From a virus: 64,000 nucleotides of DNA. This document shows positions 1-8,770 of this stretch, in pieces; the stretch's first letter is position 1; every line of letters begins with the position of its first letter. The position numbers and the translations under genes were made by a program. The stretch covers positions 1 to 64,000 of the IMG/VR virus record IMGVR_UViG_3300024263_000001, one strand, 5' to 3'. The notes under the pieces were generated by a model. It did no database searches. It saw only the letters and a program-made list of their open reading frames with translations, and had not been told where the DNA came from.

Positions 1-432
1 GGAGCGCACTCTTCCCCCAAATCTCTTTGGCTTATGTATGCTGCATCTGATGTTTTGCTTAACACCTCTAAGGCTGAAGGTCTGGGCCTCCCGCTACTAG
101 AAGCAATGTCAGTTGGGGGAGCGATCCCTGTAGGTACTAAGACTAGTGCTATTGTCGAACTTGTGGAGGAAGGTGGTGGCTTGTTAATTGATTGTGAATA
201 TGATTTTTGGGACGTATATGGTGACACTCGGCGGTGTTTTCCATCAATCAGCGATGGAATTAGTAAACTGCAAATGCTTTACGAGGCTTCAGATGACTTC
301 CTAGACCATCTCCGTGAGTTCGGGAGAAGTTATGCGAGGAGTCGTTCTTGGGACTATACTCTGGAGACATTTTATGATATAATTGGGGCGGAAAGAAAAG
401 GCTGTGTAGGAGATCGCAAGCCCCTTTCTTGA
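1..432 (+). CDS. GT4-family glycosyltransferase, C-terminal part (5' end outside window)
   Basis: The frame is open from base 1, so the gene starts before the window. The visible 143 residues carry the GT4 (GT-B fold) C-terminal signature, with EGLGLPLLEAM matching the E-x7-E nucleotide-sugar binding motif, followed by a donor-domain loop (PVGTKTSAIVELV). Family members transfer a sugar from a nucleotide donor. Here it sits directly before neck genes and, if the map is circular, next to the sugar genes at the right end of the window. Its role is probably glycosylation of virion proteins or modification of host surface glycan; the acceptor is unknown. Confidence 0.85.
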   Translation, partial: GAHSSPKSLWLMYAASDVLLNTSKAEGLGLPLLEAMSVGGAIPVGTKTSAIVELVEEGGGLLIDCEYDFWDVYGDTRRCFPSISDGISKLQMLYEASDDFLDHLREFGRSYARSRSWDYTLETFYDIIGAERKGCVGDRKPLS

Positions 433-439
433 GGAGGCC

Positions 440-1132
440 ATGAGTTTATTTATAGAAGCAGAGTGGGCATTATATGGTTTTCTAACTGGAACCGCAACAC
501 TCGTTCAGTCTCAAATTGCTGTGGAGATTACTGAAGATATGCTTGAGATTGGGTTCAATACTAGCCTCACATCTGCGGTGACTGAAGAGAGACATACCTG
601 GCCTGGTGGCAGTTTATATCGAGGCATTCGCCCCCTCCAATTGGATAAAGATAGGGTTATAGGAATTGATTCGGTTATCCCTCACCACGACATCGGTTGT
701 GAATTTGCAGATATTCAAACGACGGTGGGGGAGTGGATTCTTAAACATGCTGAGAGTGGTATCATTGAAATAAGGGATGATTGTTCTTGGTGTTGCCCTT
801 GTGCGACTTGTACTTATGGTATAGAAGCCTTTGTGGTGGATATCACTTACACCTATGGATTTGGTTCTTTGCTTGATGCTGATGCCAGTTGGGGGAAGAT
901 AGTCCGTTTTTGGATCGCACAGTGGGCGCAACAGATTCTTAACGCGATGCTCGGCCTCCCTAGTATGATACTTCTGGGGGACATTAAATCTTGGTCAAGT
1001 ATGAGTTATTCAGAGACCAGGGGTACTCTCTTTAAGACTGCTTTCGGGGATTCTCCTTTGGCTAATGCGATGTGGCAACAGCTTCGTGGATTATCAATTA
1101 AAAGAGCTATCAAATTTGGGGGAAGGCGATAG
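440..1132 (+). CDS. Putative head-tail connector/adaptor protein
   Basis: Encodes 230 residues behind a good SD (gaggaggcc-ATG). I do not recognise the family from sequence. Position directly before the head-closure-like and tail-completion-like genes suggests a connector that docks on the portal. A cysteine cluster (CSWCCPCATC) near residue 115 is unusual for this role and could bind metal. The stop overlaps the next GTG start by one base. Call is by synteny only. Confidence 0.4.
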   Translation: MSLFIEAEWALYGFLTGTATLVQSQIAVEITEDMLEIGFNTSLTSAVTEERHTWPGGSLYRGIRPLQLDKDRVIGIDSVIPHHDIGCEFADIQTTVGEWILKHAESGIIEIRDDCSWCCPCATCTYGIEAFVVDITYTYGFGSLLDADASWGKIVRFWIAQWAQQILNAMLGLPSMILLGDIKSWSSMSYSETRGTLFKTAFGDSPLANAMWQQLRGLSIKRAIKFGGRR

Positions 1133-1317
1133 TGTTACTCTCTCTTAGTGATTTGTTTGTGCGGGTTTTTGAAGTTGCGGAACGAATTGATGCTAACCCT
1201 GAAGAGATTAAACAAGATATTAAAGATGCTATAGAGGCAACGAGGGGATATATCCCAGGTGAGGGTATATCGGTTCTGGCGACCCATGAGAGAATGAGAG
1301 AGGAAGGGAAATTATAA
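1132..1317 (+). CDS. Hypothetical small protein, neck region
   Basis: 61 residues, GTG start sharing one base with the preceding TAG stop and followed at once by the next ATG. Predicted helical (SLSDLFVRVFEVAERIDANPEEIKQDI). No family recognised. The tight coupling on both sides makes it a real gene of the neck operon. Confidence 0.55.
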   Translation: MLLSLSDLFVRVFEVAERIDANPEEIKQDIKDAIEATRGYIPGEGISVLATHERMREEGKL

Positions 1318-1698
1318 ATGCTTCAAGGACTTAACGCTACGTGTACTATCCAGCGCCGCACTCAGGCTGCTGATGACGTTGTGGGTGGAGCCGTGATTTC
1401 CTTCGTGGATCTTTATACGAATGTTCTATGTAGGATTGCATCTATCAGACCTACATATATAGATGTGGCAGATCAAGGATTAGAAACACTTAAACCTTTT
1501 CAAATCATAGTCTGGCCCGCCAATTACAGCATCCGAGAGGGTGACAAATTTATTGTTACCAGTCCAGCAACGCATCCCCTTTTTAATATCGAGTTTCTCA
1601 TAGTCTCTGTTATGATTGATTCCATTTCTCCTTCCGATGCGAGGGGTCATATTGAGCTGTACGTGAACCGATATGTGGAATCAAGGTCTGTTGCCTGA
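1318..1698 (+). CDS. Head closure / head-tail joining protein
   Basis: 126 residues. The pattern of a beta-rich small protein with REGDKFIV, then ATHPLFNIEFLIVSV, then RGHIELYVNRYVE matches the layout of phage head-tail joining (SPP1 gp16-like, head-closure) proteins, which seal the connector after DNA packaging. It lies between the putative connector and the HK97 gp10-like gene, the usual order. Family assignment is by motif layout and synteny. Confidence 0.6.
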   Translation: MLQGLNATCTIQRRTQAADDVVGGAVISFVDLYTNVLCRIASIRPTYIDVADQGLETLKPFQIIVWPANYSIREGDKFIVTSPATHPLFNIEFLIVSVMIDSISPSDARGHIELYVNRYVESRSVA

Positions 1699-1758
1699 AA
1701 TTTTTTTAGTCTAGATATGGACCAAAACGACCTTATTCGACAGGTTTGGTGAAATTAC

Positions 1759-2262
1759 ATGCCCAATGAAGTTACGGTCACAATACGAGGTGATATGGGG
1801 GAATATTTCCGAAGTATGAGAGAGGAAATTCCACCCATTTTAACCTCTTTAGCCCAAGCTACGGTGCAAGCAACGATTCCAAAAGCCCCTGGGAGATTGG
1901 GGTATACGTTGAGTGCTGATCCCGCTCGCCCTATCGGGCATAATGCCTGGGAATCTGGGATTATCAGCACCGACGCCGAAAAGTTCCATTGGCACGAGTT
2001 TGGTACGGGAATTCATAAGGAAAAAGGCGCAAAGGCAAGGTATCCAATAACAGCGAAACAATCTCATGGCAAATTGGCTTTTGTAAAAGAAGGAAAACTT
2101 AGGGTTATAAAAGGGAAAGGGGGTGCTCCTGCCATTGTAATGCATCCAGGTGTCCCAGCAAGAGGAATGCTGCGCCAAGCGATTAGAGAAATGTTACCTC
2201 CTTATATGGAAATGTTTAGAAGGCTTGGGATGAGGGTTCTTCCCACATGGGGTAGAGGATGA
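1759..2262 (+). CDS. HK97 gp10-like tail completion / minor neck protein
   Basis: 167 residues. It contains the feature typical of HK97 gp10-like proteins: a conserved FHWHEFGTG segment, followed by basic residues and a PAR-rich C-terminal half (HPGVPARGMLRQAI). These proteins act at the head-tail interface during tail joining. The stop overlaps the next start by 4 bases. A 60-base gap precedes it. Confidence 0.65.
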   Translation: MPNEVTVTIRGDMGEYFRSMREEIPPILTSLAQATVQATIPKAPGRLGYTLSADPARPIGHNAWESGIISTDAEKFHWHEFGTGIHKEKGAKARYPITAKQSHGKLAFVKEGKLRVIKGKGGAPAIVMHPGVPARGMLRQAIREMLPPYMEMFRRLGMRVLPTWGRG

Positions 2263-2705
2263 TAATCAATTCTCAAATCCAGGAAGCATTGATCAGGAGA
2301 TTGAAAGATAATACACAATATGGGATTCCCGCTCTTCATTTGGCACTTGGTATTGATGAGGAGGAGAAAATAAGGGAAAATCAATTTCAGGGGACGCAAT
2401 TTGTTTATCCTGCTATACGAGTTAATCTCACTTATCTTAATCCTACAGAAAATACGCCGTGCAGGGATGATATCTTTAGATCTTATTTCTCTATTGTTTC
2501 TTTTAGTGAAGGTACAAGTAGCTTGGAAGCGGATACTATTGCTGGATTGGTTGCTGAGGCACTCGATGAGGAGATGCTTAATGAGACTACTTTCAGGACG
2601 GGGAATATAAGTCTAGGGAGTGTTAATGCCGCAATCAAAATCGGGCCGAGACTCTGGAGAGCAGAAACGTTCTTCAGAATATCAATCTACCAGAAAGTAT
2701 CTTAG
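2259..2705 (+). CDS. Tail terminator-like protein
   Basis: 148 residues, overlapping the gp10-like gene (ATGA-type junction). It has the size, position and alpha/beta pattern of phage tail terminators (lambda gpU, SPP1 gp17 class), which cap the tail tube and set tail length. It ends in a typical strand (WRAETFFRISIYQ). The assignment rests on gene order between neck and tail tube. Confidence 0.5.
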   Translation: MIINSQIQEALIRRLKDNTQYGIPALHLALGIDEEEKIRENQFQGTQFVYPAIRVNLTYLNPTENTPCRDDIFRSYFSIVSFSEGTSSLEADTIAGLVAEALDEEMLNETTFRTGNISLGSVNAAIKIGPRLWRAETFFRISIYQKVS

Positions 2706-2853
2706 TGCCGCCGAGCAAGGTAGATGTCAGTGTGGTAGACTTTTGATTATCTTCGGAAGAGGCGGAATAACAATTAAATGTAAGCGTTGTAAGAATTTTC
2801 ATTTCTTTTCTTGGTTAGAATTAGATCGCAGGCGAAGAAACCTACGAGGGTAG
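2626..2853 (+). CDS. Com-like zinc-ribbon protein
   Basis: 75 residues from ATG 2626 (SD-like GGGAG just upstream; a GTG in frame at 2620 is an alternative). The C-terminal half has CQCGRLL, an intervening stretch, then IKCKRCK. This C-x-C / C-x2-C spacing with LL and IKC resembles the Mu Com family, whose founder is a zinc-binding translational activator of mom. The start lies 80 bases inside the preceding gene in another frame. No mom-like gene was recognised, so the target, if any, is unknown. Confidence 0.6.
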   Translation: MPQSKSGRDSGEQKRSSEYQSTRKYLSAAEQGRCQCGRLLIIFGRGGITIKCKRCKNFHFFSWLELDRRRRNLRG

Positions 2854-2879
2854 TCAAAATTGAGATTCTATGATATAAT
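2851..2879 (+). promoter_or_regulatory. Possible extended -10 promoter before the tail genes
   Basis: An extended -10 (TGATATAAT, TATAAT at 2874-2879) precedes the gene at 2892. The -35 is poor (TAGTCA at 2851, spacer 17) and the AACCTTAAAATT upstream box found at other promoters here is absent. Confidence 0.4.
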
Positions 2880-2891
2880 TGAGGATTAGAG

Positions 2892-3365
2892 ATGCCAAAA
2901 AGAAGAAAGAAGAAAGATAAAAGAATAGAAGTCGTTCCCTCTGAGGGGGAAGAAAAATCCTCGCTTGAGGAAGAGATTCTGGGCGAGGTAGAAATTCCCC
3001 TCGAAGAGGAGATAGAAGAAGTTGTTTCTGAGGAAGAGGTTGAGGAGTTCTCTCCCGAAGAAGAGATAGAAAAACTTATTGAAGAATATAAAGATTCGAT
3101 TGAAATTGTGGAAGATGTAGGACCTTCAATTCCAGCTGGTATGATACCAATTAGGTATCTCGGAGTACCAGATGTGTTCATAATTAAGGGACCTGTGACG
3201 GGGCGACGGTATCGTTTCACCACTAAGGATAGGATTTCTAATGTGGCCACTGAGGATTACGGAGGGTTACTCCAGAGAGTTAGGTCCGCACGCAAATGTT
3301 GTGGTCGGAAGGCAGGAGATCCTGGTAGAACTGTACCAGAACAGCCGTATTTTGGTCCTGCGTAA
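2892..3365 (+). CDS. Acidic protein with small TGR domain; possible frameshift near the 3' end
   Basis: 157 residues. Residues 4-10 are Lys/Arg rich, 15-65 are very Glu rich, and a short folded domain follows (RYLGVPDVFIIKGPVTGRRY, then YGGLL near residue 130). After that the frame reads an odd Arg/Cys-rich tail. The +1 frame over the same DNA reads a more protein-like segment (ELGPHANVVV, then EILVELYQNS) and stops at about 3374, just before the next SD. The true C-terminus may therefore lie in the +1 frame. Function unknown; position suggests a virion or assembly protein. Confidence 0.55.
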   Translation: MPKRRKKKDKRIEVVPSEGEEKSSLEEEILGEVEIPLEEEIEEVVSEEEVEEFSPEEEIEKLIEEYKDSIEIVEDVGPSIPAGMIPIRYLGVPDVFIIKGPVTGRRYRFTTKDRISNVATEDYGGLLQRVRSARKCCGRKAGDPGRTVPEQPYFGPA

Positions 3366-3381
3366 GAAGTAGAGGAGAAAG

Positions 3382-4026
3382 ATGGCAGATATTGAAACAA
3401 CCGATGCAACCCCCGCTGGAAACACATTTGCCTCAGAAGATCTATATATTGAGGGCGCACCTTATTTCTATTTCTCTGATCCTGGGGTGTACGCCCATGA
3501 GGGTGAGGATGCTCCAGGTGATGAGCTCTATTGGGGGTTAACTGGTACAGCCGAGTCACCAGTTTATGCCGTTGGTTGCTATGAGGAGTTCAGATTCGGT
3601 GATGACGTAACCATCAATGCCGTGCGCTGTGACACCATTGGTGATGCAGCTTTAATCCAGCGCAGGAACTTCATGTACGTCTCCTTCACCTTGAAGAGTA
3701 TGTTCCCATTCAGTATCTTGAGTAGGATACTTAGGGGCGGTGCTGTTCATATGGAGGCGGATGAAGGGACCGAGGGATTCGGTTTCGGGGAGATAGATAA
3801 TACTGTATTTTACAGAACCTATTTCAGCCGAGTTTATGATCCAACCGCAGGAGATTTCGTTGCTGTGACTGGACATAGATGTCAATTTGTTGATGCTTGG
3901 GAGATTGCAACACCTTGGGCTGAAGCATGGCGTGTTGGGATTACAATGCGATTCTTCGCCGATGATGATATGCCTGTAGCACAGCGGTTTGCAACTATGG
4001 TCCGATTGGATCCGTCTGAAATTTAA
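3382..4026 (+). CDS. Major tail (tube) protein
   Basis: 214 residues, beta-rich, acidic, with SD gaggagaaag-ATG. It is the first well-sized protein after the tail terminator and is followed by two overlapping genes and then the tape measure, the canonical slot of the tail tube subunit that polymerises in hexameric rings around the tape measure. I recognise no signature motif, so the call is by size, composition and order. Confidence 0.65.
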   Translation: MADIETTDATPAGNTFASEDLYIEGAPYFYFSDPGVYAHEGEDAPGDELYWGLTGTAESPVYAVGCYEEFRFGDDVTINAVRCDTIGDAALIQRRNFMYVSFTLKSMFPFSILSRILRGGAVHMEADEGTEGFGFGEIDNTVFYRTYFSRVYDPTAGDFVAVTGHRCQFVDAWEIATPWAEAWRVGITMRFFADDDMPVAQRFATMVRLDPSEI

Positions 4027-4043
4027 TCTGTGAGGTAGATTAG

Positions 4044-4718
4044 GTGGATTTCTACGAGGCGATTAAACCTCGCTCCACCGAAATCACCCTCGCAGGCGAG
4101 CCCCGCATAGTAGAGAGGGCCAGACTTGGACGGTTCTTTCGGCTGGGCGAGCTGTACCGCAAATACCAAGAGGCACTAAGCAAGCGATCTACTCGTAGTA
4201 TTGAGTATTTGCTTGATTATCTTGCTTTGTCTTCTAACATTTCCAGAGAGGAATGGGAAGATTGTTCCTCTCTGGAATTTGCTGACGGGTTTTTGCGTCT
4301 CGTAGAATTGAATAATGTTCGGATGGACCTCCCAATCTTCTCTGAATCTCAAGAGAGAAAAGAGAAGGTATATGAATATAATGGAAGGTTTGTAGCCACT
4401 TGGGTTACTAGATTAGCACGAATCTATGGCTGGACGGCAAAATATATTCTGAATCTGTTTCCCGAAGAAGCGGCCTGCTACATTCAAGAAGCTGAATTGC
4501 AGGAGTTCGCTGAGCGGGAATTTTTATATCGACTTAGTGATGTGGCTTATGCCTATGATAAAGGCACCAAGAAAAGTCGGTATATTCCTCTCAAGAGGCC
4601 AGGGTGGATGCTGGAGAAGAAGGAGGAGAAGGAAAAAGATATAAAGATTCCCAAACGCTATATCCCTCAAGGAATTGTTATTGATCTTGGGGAAAAATAT
4701 AAACGGAAGAAAACATGA
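4044..4718 (+). CDS. Tail assembly chaperone-like protein 1
   Basis: 224 residues, GTG start. It lies between tail tube and tape measure, the position of tail assembly chaperones (lambda G/GT equivalents) that coat the tape measure before tube polymerisation. It is mostly helical with a charged, Lys-rich C-terminus (LEKKEEKEKDIKIPKRY). The next gene starts inside its stop (ATGA), so the pair looks translationally coupled. No clear slippery heptamer was found, although the overlap region is A-rich. Confidence 0.5.
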   Translation: MDFYEAIKPRSTEITLAGEPRIVERARLGRFFRLGELYRKYQEALSKRSTRSIEYLLDYLALSSNISREEWEDCSSLEFADGFLRLVELNNVRMDLPIFSESQERKEKVYEYNGRFVATWVTRLARIYGWTAKYILNLFPEEAACYIQEAELQEFAEREFLYRLSDVAYAYDKGTKKSRYIPLKRPGWMLEKKEEKEKDIKIPKRYIPQGIVIDLGEKYKRKKT

Positions 4719-5158
4719 AAAAGAAAATAAGATATTTGATAAAGTGGCTTAAAGGAAGAAGGAACTATGCTCAAATTGGGGATCGAGAGATTGAGATTAA
4801 GCCCCTAAAAGCAAAGGCTACCCTTCAAGTCCTTCTATTAGTAGTGCCATATTTGCGGGAGATCTTACCTTCATTGATGGCAACAAAAGATTTAATGGAA
4901 CCAGGAATATTCAGGGAAACAATAAAACAAACGATGCGTTCAATGGGTGAAAGTTTCCCGATGGATGTAGTAAAATTGTTTAGTATTTTTCTAGATGTAG
5001 ACGAAGAATGGTTAGAGGAAAATCTTTATCCAGAAGGAATAGTAGAAACATTTGAGGTAATTATGAGAGTAAATCGTTTGGATGATTTAATAAGAGTTGG
5101 GCTCTCAATAGGAATGATTAGTTATGGGGATTTATCATGGCTGAACGTCAGACTATAA
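4715..5158 (+). CDS. Tail assembly chaperone-like protein 2
   Basis: 147 residues starting in the ATGA overlap with the upstream gene and ending 22 bases into the tape measure gene. It has a basic start (MKKKIRYLIKWLKGRR) followed by a helical domain. Synteny suggests the second member of the tail chaperone pair. It has its own ATG rather than an evident programmed frameshift. Confidence 0.5.
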   Translation: MKKKIRYLIKWLKGRRNYAQIGDREIEIKPLKAKATLQVLLLVVPYLREILPSLMATKDLMEPGIFRETIKQTMRSMGESFPMDVVKLFSIFLDVDEEWLEENLYPEGIVETFEVIMRVNRLDDLIRVGLSIGMISYGDLSWLNVRL

Positions 5159-7707
5159 CAGAACGAATCGCTCGTATTGTTTTTGAACTTGTCGGCGCAG
5201 AGGAAGTTGAGGCGCGGATAACAAAGGTTGACGCTGCCTGGACTAAGATGGCCACGAGAATGCAATCTAATCTTAAGTTGATGAATGAGTTATCTGCATC
5301 GTTAAGGACTATTGGGAAAACTATTTCTGGAGAAATTCTTCAACAGCTTCCCCAGACAACGAAATTCCTTGAGCAATTTGCCATCGCCGGTGAAAAAGCT
5401 GATATTGCGGGGCAGGAACTCAGTTTGTCCATGTACGTTCAGAGTGAGGAAGGACGAAAACTTGCCACATCTCTTGGCCTGGTTATTCCTAAATTGGAGA
5501 AAACCAAGACCGCGGGAGAAGAAGTAAAAGATGCTTTTTGGAAGTTGAATTCCGTTGCGCGCGCACTCCTTCGTGTCTTTGTGGCTTTTAAGATTCTGAT
5601 CGGCGTTATAGGTATCTTCAGAGACATGGCTGTTGCTACAGTTGAATTACAAAGAGAAATGTGGAGCCTTAGAGTTATTATTTCAGGTGCGGGCCAGGAG
5701 ATCGAAGGAGGTTTGGGTTCTTGGGATAGCTGGCTTGAAAGAATTCAGAGAATGCGAAGAGAACTCCCACTTATCAAGATGACAGACTTAGTGCGGGGGA
5801 TGAAGACCCTGATAGTTACGTTAGATGATTTGGGCCTCGCTGCCGGAGAGATGGAATATATCATCCAGTTGGCAGGGGAAATGGCTATCATTATGGGATT
5901 GGATTTCCCAGCTTATGCTCAACGGGTTTCAACTGCCCTTCAGGGTCAAGTCCGTAATTGGGCGACGCTTGGTGTAAATGTAAGGGACTCAAGTGCGGCG
6001 TTAAGAGAATATAGCCAAGAATTAGGCTACAACTGGGATGAATTAAATAAACAGCAAAAAGTATTGCTTCGCACCTTGTTCCTTACCAAAGAATTCATCA
6101 GGATAACTGAGGAAACAGGAGATGTATTAGACGAAGAATGGGCAATCTCGGAAGCACTGCGGGCGAAGAGAGCGGACCTCATAGCCCAGCAACCTAAGTT
6201 AATCCAATTCCAGAATATGTGGAATCAACTTTTGATTCTTGGTACTGAGGTGGCGGCCATCGCCGCAGATGCTATTACTCGTTTCTTTGCTACTATAGTT
6301 AGTGGCATAGGCGCAGCCCTAGATACAGTCTTGCTATTAACGACGGCCCTCATGACAGGCGAACTGGGATGGGAAAGATTGCAATGGATACTTGATCAGT
6401 ATGGTAAGACACAGGCTAAAATCTATGAGGACATAATCTCAGGATCGACAGTTTTGGAATGGTTGGGGAAGAGGCTTGGTGAAACAGGTGAGGAAGCGGA
6501 GGAAGCTGGCACTTCGTTTTCTGAACTTGAAGAAAGAATGAAATCATTGATTGATGCGGCAGCCGATACAGAGGATGCTTTCGATGATTTGGGAGATGTG
6601 CTCAGTAGGGCTCTTAGCCAAGCTCAAAGCGCGCTTCGCAGTTGGCGGCAAGCATTAGAACAAGCCCAAATCCAACTTTCTCGCCGATTGGCGGATATAG
6701 CACGGAACCTTGAACGGCGGTTGGCAGATTTAAGAGCAAGATACGAGGCTCGAAGGAGTCAATTACTTGAGAGATTTGAAGAGCGCAGGCGAAAAGTTAG
6801 AGAAGACGGGGCCGAAAGGGAAGAAGAATTACGAGAGGATCATAACAAAAACCTCCAGAGAATGGAAGAAGACCATCAGAGAGAGATGCGTCAACTTCGG
6901 GATGAATATCTATTGGATCTGGAGGAAGCGGCCAGGAAGCGTGATGCTATCTCAATGCGGCGGATTCAACAGAGATATGCCCTTGAAAAGAAACAAAGAG
7001 AAGAAGGATATGATGTCAATCGTCGCAGGGCAATAGAGGATTTTAAGGAGCAACTACAAGAACTCAGGGAGGCAATCCAAGAGCAACTGGATGAGTTGAC
7101 GGATTCACTTGAACGACAGTTAGAAGAATTGAGGGAGAATTATGTGCGTCAACAGGAGGAAGCCCGCCGTAATGCTGAATGTCAACGGCAAGATGCTATC
7201 AGAAATTATCAAGAGCGCGAGGCTGACCTTTGGGAGAGTCTTCAGAATAGATTAGAGGCCATTTTAATTGGCTTAATGGAAGAGGAAGAGGAATGGGAAG
7301 GTACTTACGCTGAACTGCGAAGATTTCTCGATGAATGGTATGAAGGTGATCTTGGAGCCTTACGAGAATGGTTGAATAGAAGGTTAGCTTTATTACAACA
7401 ACACTCAGGTAGTCCTTATGGCCCACCCCCTCCTCTCCGAGTCCATCCTTTGCTCACGGGTTTTGGTCTTCCAGAATCTTGGGGGCTTGCGGCAGGGGGA
7501 ATAGGAATTGCCAGAAGACCTACTTCACTTGTGGTTGGAGAAGGTGGTCCAGAAATGTTTGCCGCCTGGCCACTCGGTCAGAGAATGCCGAGAACAGGTG
7601 TAGATATTAGACTTACTATAGACGGTGAACAGAGAGGGGCGTGGAGCGGGGACTTTGAAAATAGTGTTCTCAGGGTTATGCGGTCTGTGCTTGAGGAGGT
7701 TCTATAA
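5137..7707 (+). CDS. Tape measure protein
   Basis: 856 residues. A hydrophobic segment near residues 145-170 (LLRVFVAFKILIGVIGIF) is followed by helical regions and a long Arg/Glu/Gln coiled coil at about 490-710. The C-terminal part reads AAGGIGIARRPTSLVVGEGG then PEMF, an ending seen in many tape measure proteins. It spans the tube lumen, sets tail length and helps DNA entry. At about 0.15 nm per residue the tail would be roughly 130 nm (inference). The start overlaps the upstream gene by 22 bases. Confidence 0.9.
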   Translation: MAERQTITERIARIVFELVGAEEVEARITKVDAAWTKMATRMQSNLKLMNELSASLRTIGKTISGEILQQLPQTTKFLEQFAIAGEKADIAGQELSLSMYVQSEEGRKLATSLGLVIPKLEKTKTAGEEVKDAFWKLNSVARALLRVFVAFKILIGVIGIFRDMAVATVELQREMWSLRVIISGAGQEIEGGLGSWDSWLERIQRMRRELPLIKMTDLVRGMKTLIVTLDDLGLAAGEMEYIIQLAGEMAIIMGLDFPAYAQRVSTALQGQVRNWATLGVNVRDSSAALREYSQELGYNWDELNKQQKVLLRTLFLTKEFIRITEETGDVLDEEWAISEALRAKRADLIAQQPKLIQFQNMWNQLLILGTEVAAIAADAITRFFATIVSGIGAALDTVLLLTTALMTGELGWERLQWILDQYGKTQAKIYEDIISGSTVLEWLGKRLGETGEEAEEAGTSFSELEERMKSLIDAAADTEDAFDDLGDVLSRALSQAQSALRSWRQALEQAQIQLSRRLADIARNLERRLADLRARYEARRSQLLERFEERRRKVREDGAEREEELREDHNKNLQRMEEDHQREMRQLRDEYLLDLEEAARKRDAISMRRIQQRYALEKKQREEGYDVNRRRAIEDFKEQLQELREAIQEQLDELTDSLERQLEELRENYVRQQEEARRNAECQRQDAIRNYQEREADLWESLQNRLEAILIGLMEEEEEWEGTYAELRRFLDEWYEGDLGALREWLNRRLALLQQHSGSPYGPPPPLRVHPLLTGFGLPESWGLAAGGIGIARRPTSLVVGEGGPEMFAAWPLGQRMPRTGVDIRLTIDGEQRGAWSGDFENSVLRVMRSVLEEVL

Positions 7708-7721
7708 GGAGGAGATAAACA

Positions 7722-8390
7722 ATGAGCTTCAAAGGTAAGAAACATACATTGGAGACCCGTCGAAAAATATCTGAGAGTATGAGAGGAAAGCGTTGTGGTA
7801 AAGAGAATCCTATGTGGGGAAAGGATTTCTCACGAGAACATCGGCGAAAGATAAGCGAAGCGCTTACAGGTAGGAAGCGTTCACCAGAGCATTGCCGTAA
7901 TCTAAGTGAATCTCTTCAGGGCAGGAAGCACACACCAGAAACCAGGCGGAAGATGAGCGAGGCTCATCGAGGACAAACACTCTCAACGGAAACTCGTCAA
8001 AAAATAAGTAAGGCCATGAAAGGCAGGAAACTTTCGCTAGAACATCGCCAGAAGATAAGTGCAACTCTGCGGAATGGAAAAGCTCCAAACTTGGGGAAGC
8101 GGGGGAAGGATGCTCCTTCCTGGAAAGGTGGACGCATACGGACTGGCCAGGGATATATTCTTGTCTATAACTGTGATCACCCCCATGCTAGTAAGCGAAG
8201 GTATGTTCCTGAACATCGCCTTGTGATGGAAAAATCTCTTGGTAGGTATTTAGAACCTTATGAGATTGTCCACCATATCAATGGTATTAAGGATGATAAT
8301 CGTTCAGAAAATTTAGAATTGGTGGTACAAAGAAATCACAGGGGCGAATTACGATGCCCACATTGTAGGCGGATATTTAATGTTCAATAA
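7722..8390 (+). CDS. HNH homing endonuclease with NUMOD3 repeats (copy 1)
   Basis: 222 residues. Residues 1-105 hold about six NUMOD3 DNA-binding modules (pattern K-H-S/T-x-E-T-R-R-K-I/M-S-E-A-x-x-G). An HNH_3-type nuclease domain follows with [27 protein letters not shown] and NRSENLEL. The C-terminus adds CPHC. It is free-standing between the tape measure and a small tail gene; both neighbours look intact, so no intron is implied. It is one of five related copies in the window. Confidence 0.9.
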   Translation: MSFKGKKHTLETRRKISESMRGKRCGKENPMWGKDFSREHRRKISEALTGRKRSPEHCRNLSESLQGRKHTPETRRKMSEAHRGQTLSTETRQKISKAMKGRKLSLEHRQKISATLRNGKAPNLGKRGKDAPSWKGGRIRTGQGYILVYNCDHPHASKRRYVPEHRLVMEKSLGRYLEPYEIVHHINGIKDDNRSENLELVVQRNHRGELRCPHCRRIFNVQ

Positions 8391-8401
8391 GGAGATACTA
8401 T

Positions 8402-8770
8402 ATGCCCAGGTATCCTGACCCAATTGACGGTGTTTTTAACTATATTTGGATGGATGGTGCTCCCCTGTCCAAATATCCGATTAGGACAACGTGGAGACGG
8501 CAGCAGATTGGGCGAGTGGGGAGCAGAGAACTCCGCTTCTCGGCTTATATGTCTGTCGTTCTGGAAATCGGGATATGTGATGAAACTGAGCATAATCAAC
8601 TCCACGATTTATGGACAGATGGAGGGTTGCATACAGTAGTTATGGCTGCCCCAGATGATGGGACTCATACAACCTACACGGGAGTAGCAATTGATGAAGT
8701 TTCGGCGAATAGGGTCGACTGGTACTATGAGAACACTAAGATGATTTTGTCGGGGATATTGAGACCGTGA
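8402..8770 (+). CDS. Small distal tail protein candidate
   Basis: 122 residues, beta-rich, between the tape measure and the giant tail-tip gene and flanked on both sides by HNH genes. It contains [17 protein letters not shown] and [17 protein letters not shown]. The place matches a distal-tail or hub adaptor protein, but no family was recognised. The following HNH gene starts in its stop (GTGA). Confidence 0.4.
   Translation: MPRYPDPIDGVFNYIWMDGAPLSKYPIRTTWRRQQIGRVGSRELRFSAYMSVVLEIGICDETEHNQLHDLWTDGGLHTVVMAAPDDGTHTTYTGVAIDEVSANRVDWYYENTKMILSGILRP

Noticed and set aside
614-931. 105-residue minus-strand open frame opposite the connector-like gene.
   Set aside because: It is opposite a gene with good SD and coupled neighbours; composition is not protein-like.
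4700-4730. Programmed -1 frameshift between the two tail chaperone genes.
   Set aside because: The A-rich overlap has no clear X-XXY-YYZ slippery site, and the second gene has its own ATG in an ATGA junction, so coupling explains it.
7722-8100. Regularly spaced repeats that at first look like a CRISPR array.
   Set aside because: They are coding NUMOD3 modules in a single open frame, with unequal spacing and diverged DNA.
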